From the NCBI GenBank assembly GCA_027533105.1, contig JAPZTW010000003.1:1-64000 (forward strand): a stretch of 64,000 bases of DNA, given 5' to 3'. Made by a program: the position numbers and the translations under genes. The notes beneath the pieces are model-generated. The model had not been told where the DNA came from and searched no databases. It worked only from the letters and a program-made list of their open reading frames with translations. Below, piece after piece: positions 18,117-25,742 of the stretch (position 1 is its first letter; each line of letters starts with the position of its first letter). This DNA is from Sphingomonadaceae bacterium (lineage in GTDB: Bacteria; Pseudomonadota; Alphaproteobacteria; Sphingomonadales; Sphingomonadaceae).

Positions 18117-19814
18117 ATGCGGCGTTGGCAGAAATTCGTGCTTGCCCCGGTCGCCGCAGCTGTTGCGCTGGGCGGGCTGGCCTATGCCAACCGGACCTCG
18201 CTGGCGCTGGCCTATATCCACTACCGGGCCGGGCAGGCCGAGGTTGGGCCGAACCAGCCGATCCCCTGGCAAGTCGGCCCGGCCGAACGGGCCTTGCCTG
18301 TCGCAATGCCTGTTACGGGTCCGGCCACTGGAACGCCGCCTCCGAACATCATTTTCATCCTGTTCGATGACCTTGGCATCAACGACATTACGACCTTTGG
18401 CGGCGGGGTTGCCGGCGGAAAGGTTCCCACGCCCAATATCGACAAGCTGGCTGCTGAAGGGGCGATCTTTTCCCAGGCCTATGCCGGCAATGCCACCTGC
18501 GCCCCGTCGCGTGCGCAGTTGATGACCGGGCGTTACGCAACCCGCACCGGCTTCGAATATACGCCGACGCCCAACGGGTTCGGCCGCCTGGTCAACATGG
18601 CCGCAAACCAGATCCGGGATGACCTGCCGCCGGGCCGCTACGACGCGGAAGCGGACAAGGCTGCCCCGCCCTTTGCCGAACAGGGTCTGCCGGGATCGGA
18701 AGTGACCATTGCTGAGGTGCTCAAGACGCGCGGCTATCACACCGTCCACATCGGCAAGTGGCACCTTGGCAACGGCAAGGGGTTCCACCCCAACGACCAG
18801 GGCTTTGACGAAAGCCTGATGATGGAAAGCGGGCTGCACCTGCCCGAGGACGATCCGCGCGTGGTCAACGCCAGGGTCGATTTCGATCCGATCGACCGCT
18901 TCCTCTGGGCCTCGATGCGCTTTGCCACGTCGTACAACCGCGGGCCGTGGTTTGCGCCCGGCGGTTATCTGGCGGATTACTGGACCGATGAATCGCTCAA
19001 GGTGATCGAGGCCAACCGCAACCGGCCCTTCTTCCTCTACCTGGCGCATTGGGGCGTCCACACCCCGCTTCAGGCAACGCGCGAGGATTACGAGGCGGTG
19101 GGCAACATCCAGCCGCATCGCCGCCGGGTCCATGCCGCGATGGTTCGCTCGCTCGACCGCAGCGTCGGCCGGATCATGGCCAAGCTGAAAGAACAGGGAC
19201 TTGATGACAACACGCTGATCGTCATCTCGAGCGACAATGGCGGAGCGGGTTACATCGGTCTGCCCGAGGTGAACGCCCCATATCGCGGGTTCAAGATCAA
19301 CTTCTTCGAAGGCGGCATCCGCGTGCCGATGTTTGCGCGCTGGCCGGCGCGGATCCGGCCCGGCACGGCAATTGCGCTGCCGGTCGGGCATGTCGACCTG
19401 ATGCCGACCCTGGCGGCCGCGGGCGGAGCCGGCTTGCCGCAGGGCGTGACAATCGACGGGCGCAACCTGCTGCCGGCCGCGACGGGCAGTGGCCCGGTCG
19501 AGCGGGCCAATGCGCCGCTGTTCTGGAATAGCGGCTATTACAAGGCGGTGCGCGCCGGGAACTGGAAGCTCCAGGTCAACGAGAAGCAGGGCAAGACCTG
19601 GCTGTTCGACCTGGCGAGCGATCCGACCGAGCGGGTCAACCTCGCCGATCGGCGCCCTGACAAGCGGGCCGAGCTGCAGGCGCTGATCGATGCGCACCAC
19701 CGGGGCCGCAAGCCGCCGCTCTATCCAAGCACCACCGACAGCGCGATCATGGTCGACAAGACCCTGGCCGAGCGCTTCGCGCCAGGTGACGAGTTCATCT
19801 ACTGGCCCAACTGA
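18117..19814 (+). CDS. Type I sulfatase (arylsulfatase family), exported
   Basis: A 565-residue sulfate-ester hydrolase. C128 in CAPSR is the cysteine converted to formylglycine, followed by the signature QLMTGRYATRTG. Metal residues are in FDDLG (D84, D85) and SDNGG. A hydrophobic N-terminal segment suggests export or membrane anchoring. ATG 18117 has an AAAGGG site 7 bases upstream; a TTG two codons earlier is an alternative. It is followed closely by a membrane protein gene and diverges from the GST. It would release sulfate from aryl or steroid-like sulfate esters; the substrate is inferred. Confidence 0.88.
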   Translation: MRRWQKFVLAPVAAAVALGGLAYANRTSLALAYIHYRAGQAEVGPNQPIPWQVGPAERALPVAMPVTGPATGTPPPNIIFILFDDLGINDITTFGGGVAGGKVPTPNIDKLAAEGAIFSQAYAGNATCAPSRAQLMTGRYATRTGFEYTPTPNGFGRLVNMAANQIRDDLPPGRYDAEADKAAPPFAEQGLPGSEVTIAEVLKTRGYHTVHIGKWHLGNGKGFHPNDQGFDESLMMESGLHLPEDDPRVVNARVDFDPIDRFLWASMRFATSYNRGPWFAPGGYLADYWTDESLKVIEANRNRPFFLYLAHWGVHTPLQATREDYEAVGNIQPHRRRVHAAMVRSLDRSVGRIMAKLKEQGLDDNTLIVISSDNGGAGYIGLPEVNAPYRGFKINFFEGGIRVPMFARWPARIRPGTAIALPVGHVDLMPTLAAAGGAGLPQGVTIDGRNLLPAATGSGPVERANAPLFWNSGYYKAVRAGNWKLQVNEKQGKTWLFDLASDPTERVNLADRRPDKRAELQALIDAHHRGRKPPLYPSTTDSAIMVDKTLAERFAPGDEFIYWPN

Positions 19815-19831
19815 TCGGCAGGAGCCGCGGC

Positions 19832-20470
19832 ATGACGAAGACGAAATGGGCCTGGTTGGGGATGCTTGCCCTGCTCTATGTCGGCTTCTGGAACTGGTAT
19901 GGCGGCCACGGCGACCGGCTGACCGATGCGGAAAGCGAGCGCCTGCTGGCCCGGCTTGAACAGACCTACGGGGTCAATCGTGCCACGGCCCCACCGGGCA
20001 GCCTGCTCCGCAATCTTGCCGAGATGGTCCGGCATGACGATGGCCGCGAATTCTATGCCGTCAATCTCGAAACCCGCAAGCAAGGCCAGGCGGCGCTAGT
20101 GGCCGAGGCGCAGTACACCGAGGCGCTTCTGCCGATCCTGCTGTCGCGCGGCGGCCATCCCGTCTTCGTGAGCGAGCGGGTGGGCCTGATGTTGGGAGAA
20201 TACGGCCGGGGCATCGATCGCGTGGCGGTGGTGCGTTATCGGTCCTTGCGCGATCTGCTGGAAATGGCCGTTGACCCGGCCATGCCGGCGGCCGGCAAGC
20301 ACAAGTTTGCCGCACTGGCCCACACCGAAGTGTTCATCACCCGGCCCACGCTCAGCTTTGTGCAGGTCCGCCTGCTGGTAGGGCTGGTGCTGTTCGTGCT
20401 GGCCTGGGCCGGGCTGGCTGCAATCGATCGGCGTCAGGCCCGGAGGGCAGATAATCCGCCCGCTGGCTGA
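19832..20470 (+). CDS. Two-helix membrane-anchored protein of unknown function
   Basis: A 212-residue protein with hydrophobic helices at both ends (about 8-20 and 180-198) and a soluble, probably periplasmic, centre containing YRSLRDLLEMAVDP, which resembles DUF1330/NIPSNAP-like ferredoxin folds. It begins 17 bases after the sulfatase stop, with GGAG at good spacing, so it is co-transcribed and may support the sulfatase. No catalytic residues are evident. Confidence 0.7.
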   Translation: MTKTKWAWLGMLALLYVGFWNWYGGHGDRLTDAESERLLARLEQTYGVNRATAPPGSLLRNLAEMVRHDDGREFYAVNLETRKQGQAALVAEAQYTEALLPILLSRGGHPVFVSERVGLMLGEYGRGIDRVAVVRYRSLRDLLEMAVDPAMPAAGKHKFAALAHTEVFITRPTLSFVQVRLLVGLVLFVLAWAGLAAIDRRQARRADNPPAG

Positions 20471-20623
20471 CCCTGACCTCAGCCCTCCTTGGGCTGAAGC
20501 CGCAAAGACCTGCGGCTTTTGGAGGTGCCAGGCTTGCGATTGTCAGGCATGGCTGCCACCGCAAATGAGATTTGCTGCGCAGCGGGCCAGGCGTCTGGCC
20601 TGCGTGCAAATGCAGATGGGGTC

Positions 20624-21271
20624 ATGATGGGACGGCAGAAGGCAGCATTGCGCGATGCGATCGACGGAGGCGGGCCGCACCCCGACGGCCGGCGTGAGCG
20701 CAGCCGCTCGAGCCGGCGCAGGATCATCGAAGCCATGATGGACCTGATCGCGGCGGGCGATGTCAATCCCAGTGCCGCCAGGGTTGCCGAGCGGGCGGGG
20801 GTCGGCCTGCGCACCGTTTTCCGCCATTTCGACGACAAGGATTCGATCTACCGCGAAATCGACGAACTGCTCTGGCAGGCCTATGGCCCAGCCTTCGAGG
20901 CACCCTTCCAGTCGGACACCTGGCAGGCGCGACTGCTCGAACTGATCGAGCGCCGGGCGAGGATGTACGAGGAAATCGCACCCTTCCGCATTGCCAGCAG
21001 CTTGCAGCGCTACTCTTCGCCAGCGCTGATGGAAACCTATCGGTTCCTGCTCAGGAAAGAGCGCGAGAACCTGAACCGGATCCTGCCGGACCACATCCTG
21101 CGGGATGAGCATCGCGCGCGGGCGATCCTGCTGGCGGTGAGCTTCGACAGTTGGCGCCTGTTTCGCCAGGACGAAGGCCTCTCAAGGGAAAAGACGGTCG
21201 AGGTCCTGCAGCAGCTGCTCCGCGACATTCTCGACCAGATTCCCGCACCGGATAATAGCGCCCGGTCCTGA
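20624..21271 (+). CDS. TetR-family transcriptional regulator
   Basis: A 215-residue repressor-type protein. The N-terminal helix-turn-helix is DVNPSAARVAERAGVGLRTVFRHFDDKD (about residues 45-72), followed by a helical ligand-binding domain. The start is uncertain: ATG 20624 or the adjacent 20627 is chosen, but the frame is open upstream to TTG 20519. It sits just after the sulfatase pair and is a candidate to bind the TGRCA-N7-TGCCA operators nearby, which have the size expected of a TetR site. No copy was seen before its own gene. Confidence 0.85.
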   Translation: MMGRQKAALRDAIDGGGPHPDGRRERSRSSRRRIIEAMMDLIAAGDVNPSAARVAERAGVGLRTVFRHFDDKDSIYREIDELLWQAYGPAFEAPFQSDTWQARLLELIERRARMYEEIAPFRIASSLQRYSSPALMETYRFLLRKERENLNRILPDHILRDEHRARAILLAVSFDSWRLFRQDEGLSREKTVEVLQQLLRDILDQIPAPDNSARS

Positions 21272-21279
21272 GCCCGGGA

Positions 21280-22896
21280 TCAGCTGCGGCCCAGCACCAG
21301 ATCACTGCCCTTGTCGCCGATCATGATCGCGGCCGCATTGGTATTGCCCGAGATCAGGCGCGGCATAACCGAGGCGTCGATCACCCGCAGCCCTTCCACG
21401 CCCCTCACCCGCAGCTGCGGGTCGGTGACGGCCCGGTCATCAAGGCCCATGCGGCAGGTGCCGACCGGGTGATAGCCGGTATTGCCGATCTGGCGGGCAT
21501 AATCGAGCAAGTCGGCGTCGTTGCTGCGCGCGGATCCGGGGTAGGATTCGCGCCGGATCAGCTGCGCCAGTGACGGGGCAGCAGCCAGCTCGCGCGCCAT
21601 GCGCATGGCCTTGACCGACAGGCGCTGGTCGGCCTCCGCTTCCAGGTAATTATGGACGATCTCGGGCACGGCGAGCGGATCGGGGCTGGCCAGCCGCACC
21701 CAGCCCCGCGATTCCGGACGCAGGACGGTGGGGGCCAGCGTCAGACCGGGATAGGGCGAAAGGCTGGGCTTAGCATCCGGGCCGCCGGCGTCCAGTTCGC
21801 CGCTGACCGGCAGGCAGTGGAACTGGATATCGGGGCGGTCCAGCACCGGGTCGGACTTCACGAAGGCGCCGGTCTGCGCAGCCGGGATCGTCATCGCCCC
21901 CTGCCGGGTGGCCAGATAGCGCAGCACGTTCCAGACCAGCCGCCCGCCAGCCAGCTCGCGGTTGTAGCTGAAGGTGCCGGGGGCCAGTTCCCAGCTCATG
22001 GTCAGGATATAGTGATCCTGCAGGTCGGCCCCGACGCCGGGGCTGTCATGCAGGACGGGAATGCCAAGCCCCGCCAGATGCGCGCCCGGCCCGATGCCCG
22101 ACAGCATCAGCAGCTTCGGGCTGTGATAGGCCCCCGCCGCGAGAATCACCTCGGCTTGCGCAGCGATCACCTCGACCTTTCCGCCGCGTTCGATCTCCAC
22201 CCCGCTGGCGCGCTGGCCGCTGAACAGCACCCGGCGGCATTGGGCGCCGGTCAGCACGGTGAGGTTGGGCCGGGCCATGACGGGCCGCAGGAAGGCATCG
22301 GCAGCCGAACAACGCCGCCCGTCCGCCATCGTCGTCTGGTAATAGAAGGCACCAAGCTGGTCCGGTCCGTTGTAGTCCGGGTTGAGCGGCACGCCGAGTT
22401 CGCCAAAGGCGGCGAGCACCGCATCGTTGGTCGGATCGCGGTGGCGCAATTCCTCGACCCGCAGCGGCCCGGCCGCGCCGCGCATGCGGTCTCCGCCACC
22501 GGCATAGGTTTCGGCACGCTGGAAATAGGGCAGGACATCGGCCCAGCCCCAGCCGATCGCGCCAAGGTTGCTCCAGCTGTCGTAATCGGCCGCCTGCCCC
22601 CTGACATAGAGCAGGCCGTTGATGTTCGAGGAGCCGCCCAGCCCCCGCCCGCGCGGCAGCAGCATCTGGCGCCCGTTGATGCTGGCTTCCGGCGCGCTGG
22701 AATAGTGCCAGGAATGACCGAATTCCGCCGTGGTCTTGCCATAACCGGTCGGCATCGAGACAAACAGGCTCTGCCCCGTTCCGCCCGCCTCGATCAGGAT
22801 CACCCGGTTGGCCGGATCCTCCGACAGGCGGTTGGCCAGCACGCAGCCCGCCGATCCCGCTCCGACAATCACGTAGTCGGCTGTCATCTGTGCCAT
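21280..22896 (-). CDS. GMC-family FAD oxidoreductase (choline dehydrogenase-like)
   Basis: A 538-residue flavoprotein that oxidises alcohols. The N-terminus DYVIVGAGSAGCVLANRLSE is the FAD-binding motif, GRGLGGSSNINGLLYVRG is GMC signature 1, and GAYHSPKLLMLSGIGPG is GMC signature 2. The C-terminal catalytic His pair region is GYHPVGTCRMG and SGNTNAAAIMIG. It converges on the TetR gene. It probably oxidises an alcohol released by sulfatase action or on an alkyl chain; the substrate is unknown. Confidence 0.9.
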   Translation of the reverse strand: MAQMTADYVIVGAGSAGCVLANRLSEDPANRVILIEAGGTGQSLFVSMPTGYGKTTAEFGHSWHYSSAPEASINGRQMLLPRGRGLGGSSNINGLLYVRGQAADYDSWSNLGAIGWGWADVLPYFQRAETYAGGGDRMRGAAGPLRVEELRHRDPTNDAVLAAFGELGVPLNPDYNGPDQLGAFYYQTTMADGRRCSAADAFLRPVMARPNLTVLTGAQCRRVLFSGQRASGVEIERGGKVEVIAAQAEVILAAGAYHSPKLLMLSGIGPGAHLAGLGIPVLHDSPGVGADLQDHYILTMSWELAPGTFSYNRELAGGRLVWNVLRYLATRQGAMTIPAAQTGAFVKSDPVLDRPDIQFHCLPVSGELDAGGPDAKPSLSPYPGLTLAPTVLRPESRGWVRLASPDPLAVPEIVHNYLEAEADQRLSVKAMRMARELAAAPSLAQLIRRESYPGSARSNDADLLDYARQIGNTGYHPVGTCRMGLDDRAVTDPQLRVRGVEGLRVIDASVMPRLISGNTNAAAIMIGDKGSDLVLGRS

Positions 22897-22998
22897 GGCT
22901 CAACCCCCGGTTCACTCGCCCGGAATGGGCGGCAAGCGCGTTCCGGGTCGCAGTGAGCAGGACTATAACCGGCACAAACCAGCCTGGAGAGGATCACG

Positions 22999-24975
22999 AT
23001 GCCCATTTTGAGCCGCGCCTTCGCCCCCGGCCTGCTCATGCTTGCAGCCGGCAGCGCCGCCGCCGCACCGCCTGCAAACAGCACTGCGGCGGTTTCCCGC
23101 GATGCCACCCCGGCAACCCGCGCCGTGCTGGCCGAGGCCGCCCGGGACTTGCCGCCCGAAGACGGGCAGGATTTCGAGTTCGCCCAGCGCGGTTTCATCG
23201 CCACCTGGCCGGACAGCGTGATCCGGCAGGCCAATGGCCAGCCCTCGTTCAATCTTGCCGGCAACGATTTTGTCGAAGGTCCGGTTCCCTCCACGGTCAA
23301 CCCCGCGCTGTGGCGGCAGAACAAGGTGATGCGGGCCGAAGGGCTGTTCCGGCTTGCCCCGGGGCTTTACCAGGTGCGCAATTTCGACAACAGCAGCGTG
23401 TCGTTCATCGAAACCCCGCGCGGCTGGATCGTGATCGATCCGCTGACCGTGGAGGAAGTGGCCCGCGTCGCCTTTGACCTGCTCAAGCAGCACGTGGCGG
23501 ACAAGCCGATCCTGGCCGTCATCTATACCCACAGCCACACCGACCACTTTGCCGGCGCAACCGGGATCATCGACCCACGCGATGTCGCGGCCGGCCGGAT
23601 CCAGGTCATCGCGCCAAAGGGCTTCGTGGAAGAGGTGGTCAGCGAATGGATGATGGCGGGCACCGCCATGGGCCGCCGCGCCTTCTACCAGTTCGGCTAT
23701 TTCCTGCCGCGCGATCCCAAGGGGCATATCGGGATGGGCCTGGGCACGGCCATTGCGGCGGGCAAGCAGGGCTTCATCCCGCCCACGCTGGAAATCGAGC
23801 GCACCGGCCAGAGCGTGACAATCGATGGGGTCGAACTGGTCTTCCAGATGACCCCGGGGGCCGAAGCGCCGACCGAGTTCAACCTCTGGATCCCCTCGCT
23901 CAAGGCGCTGTGCCTGGCCGAGACGGCGACTTCCACCCTGCACAACGTCCAGACCCTGCGCGGGGCCAAGGTGCGCGATGCCAAGGCCTGGGCCGACTAT
24001 CTGACCGAGGCGCTGCGGATGTGGGGAGGTGAAGCCGAGATCAGCTTCGCGTCGCATCACTGGCCGCGCTTCGGCAATGGCGTGATCCGGGGGTACCTGG
24101 CCAACCAGCGCGATGCCTACAAGTTCATCCACGACCAGGCCGTGCGGCGGATGAACCAGGGCCAGACCCCGACAGAGATCGCCGAAGGGCTGAAGCTGCC
24201 GGCGAGCCTGCGCAAGGACTGGTCGGTCCGGGAATTCTACGGAACGGTCAGCCACAATGCCAAGGCAGTCTATGATCGCTACATGGGCTGGTACGATGGG
24301 GTGCCCGCCAATCTCAATCCCCATCCGCCGGTCGAAAAGGCCCGGCGCATGGTCAAGGCGATGGGCGGAGCCAAGGGTCTACACAAGCAGGCCCAGGCCG
24401 CCTTCGCCAGCGGCGATTATCGCTGGTCGGCCGAACTGGCGAACTATGGCGTCTTCGCCGATCCGCAGGACCGGACGGCCCGCACGATCCTGGCCGACAG
24501 CTATGAGCAGCTGGGCTACCAGGCGGAAAGCGCGATCTGGCGCAACATCTATCTCACGGGCGCCCGGGAGCTGCGCCAGGGCCGGCCGGACGGGTTTGGG
24601 CGCCTGGGTCCAAGCTACCTGATGGCCGCAACCCCGCTCGACAAGTTCCTCGATCTTCTCGCCACGACGGTCGTGCCGGAGCGGGCGGGCGATCAGCGGC
24701 TGGCCTTCAATCTGGTCGACAGCATTTCCGGTGATCGCTTTGCCATCACCCTCGGGAACGCGGTGCTGGTGAACGAAGAGAACCAGGCCCTGCCCGGAGC
24801 CCCGACCCTCACCGCGCCCAAGCCTGTCCTGCTGGGGATCCTGTTCGGACAGGCGCCGCTCGATGCCATGCTGGCGGCCGGACAGGCCAAGGTAGAAGGC
24901 GATCCGGCAGCGATCCGGCAGCTGCTGCCGATGCTCGAACAGCCCCGACTCGACTTCGCAATCGTGGAGCCCTGA
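22999..24975 (+). CDS. SdsA1/BDS1-like alkylsulfatase, metallo-beta-lactamase fold, exported
   Basis: A 658-residue enzyme with a signal peptide (residues 1-24). The zinc motif THSHTDHFAG lies near residue 177, followed by the ETATSTLHNV region and SFASHHWPRFG metal ligands. The central helical dimerisation domain (about 350-500) and the C-terminal SCP2-like domain (about 520-658) complete the three-domain layout of Pseudomonas SdsA1-type enzymes, at the usual length. It hydrolyses primary alkyl sulfate esters in the periplasm. It complements the type I sulfatase nearby. Confidence 0.88.
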   Translation: MPILSRAFAPGLLMLAAGSAAAAPPANSTAAVSRDATPATRAVLAEAARDLPPEDGQDFEFAQRGFIATWPDSVIRQANGQPSFNLAGNDFVEGPVPSTVNPALWRQNKVMRAEGLFRLAPGLYQVRNFDNSSVSFIETPRGWIVIDPLTVEEVARVAFDLLKQHVADKPILAVIYTHSHTDHFAGATGIIDPRDVAAGRIQVIAPKGFVEEVVSEWMMAGTAMGRRAFYQFGYFLPRDPKGHIGMGLGTAIAAGKQGFIPPTLEIERTGQSVTIDGVELVFQMTPGAEAPTEFNLWIPSLKALCLAETATSTLHNVQTLRGAKVRDAKAWADYLTEALRMWGGEAEISFASHHWPRFGNGVIRGYLANQRDAYKFIHDQAVRRMNQGQTPTEIAEGLKLPASLRKDWSVREFYGTVSHNAKAVYDRYMGWYDGVPANLNPHPPVEKARRMVKAMGGAKGLHKQAQAAFASGDYRWSAELANYGVFADPQDRTARTILADSYEQLGYQAESAIWRNIYLTGARELRQGRPDGFGRLGPSYLMAATPLDKFLDLLATTVVPERAGDQRLAFNLVDSISGDRFAITLGNAVLVNEENQALPGAPTLTAPKPVLLGILFGQAPLDAMLAAGQAKVEGDPAAIRQLLPMLEQPRLDFAIVEP

Positions 24976-25071
24976 GCCGCAGGTCCCGCACCCGCCCGGT
25001 TGTCGCCGTGGGCAGTCCGGTCTAGTCTTGCGCCTCGAACCGGGTTGGCCGGTCGTGGCTGGAGGCTGGTC

Positions 25072-25518
25072 TTGGCAAGTGAGCGGCTGGAGCGGAACTT
25101 CGGCAAGGTGCACGCCCGGCACAGCGCGGCCTTCGTGCGCCATCTCGTCGAATGCCGCCGCGCCTGCGATGGTGACCTCGACCTGTTTCTGGTCCTGGCG
25201 ATCATTGGCGAGCGCACCTTCAATCCGCAGCACGCACCCGATTCGATGACTCGCCAGGAATTCCTCGAAGGCTCGGTCGGGGCGGTCGAGCCGATCGCGA
25301 TCAATCTGCAATCGATCGCCGACTACAGCGGCATCCCGCGCGAAACCGTGCGGCGCAAGATCGAACAGCTGATCGCCAAGGGCTGGGTTCAGCGCGACCC
25401 GCGCCGTTTCGTGACCGCGACCGACCAGGCCAACGATGAACTGCGCGGCCTGACCGCCAGCTCGGTGCGCTATCTCAGCGAGATGGAAGCAACCTTCGCG
25501 GCGATCGAGCCCGATTGA
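25072..25518 (+). CDS. Winged-helix (MarR/Crp-like) DNA-binding regulator
   Basis: A 148-residue protein with a C-terminal winged helix: LQSIADYSGIPRETVRRKIEQLIAKGWVQRDPRRF is a recognition helix and wing. The N-terminal half is helical without a visible ligand-binding fold. TTG 25072 is chosen because GGAGG lies 6 bases upstream; the frame extends further but without a site. It lies upstream of the first TonB receptor and of operator copy 1, so it is one candidate regulator of the 32-bp operator regulon. Confidence 0.75.
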   Translation: MASERLERNFGKVHARHSAAFVRHLVECRRACDGDLDLFLVLAIIGERTFNPQHAPDSMTRQEFLEGSVGAVEPIAINLQSIADYSGIPRETVRRKIEQLIAKGWVQRDPRRFVTATDQANDELRGLTASSVRYLSEMEATFAAIEPD

Positions 25519-25655
25519 CCTCACGCCCGGCGGAATCGGCCAAGCCGACCCCAACAACGCAGGTCCTGACCGCCCCTTCCCAGCCTACGGATTTCATGCA
25601 GTCGGGCCGACGAATTCCACACATTTGTCCAGCGCGCACCGGGATCATTGGCCTA

Positions 25656-25687
25656 TTGCGTAAATGCAATTGACATTTGTTACGCAA
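25656..25687. promoter_or_regulatory. 32-bp operator copy 1, upstream of TonB receptor 1
   Basis: TTGCGTAA at 25656-25663 and TTACGCAA at 25680-25687, a perfect inverted repeat with 16 bases between. A TTGACA sits inside the spacer. It ends 55 bases before the start codon. Confidence 0.8.
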
Positions 25688-25742
25688 ATTGGCATTCCGA
25701 TCCTGGTCTCAAACCGATAATCCAAGGTTGAGGGGAGGATTC

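Noticed and set aside
16797..19700. A very long open frame on the minus strand (967 codons)
   Set aside because: Only its last 388 codons (16797-17960) encode the GST-like protein. The rest is antisense to the sulfatase, which has intact catalytic motifs.
25656..25687. The 32-bp repeat read simply as -35 and -10 boxes
   Set aside because: TTGCGT resembles a -35 box, but the strict symmetry, constant spacing and presence in divergent regions fit a protein-binding operator better than a promoter hexamer pair.
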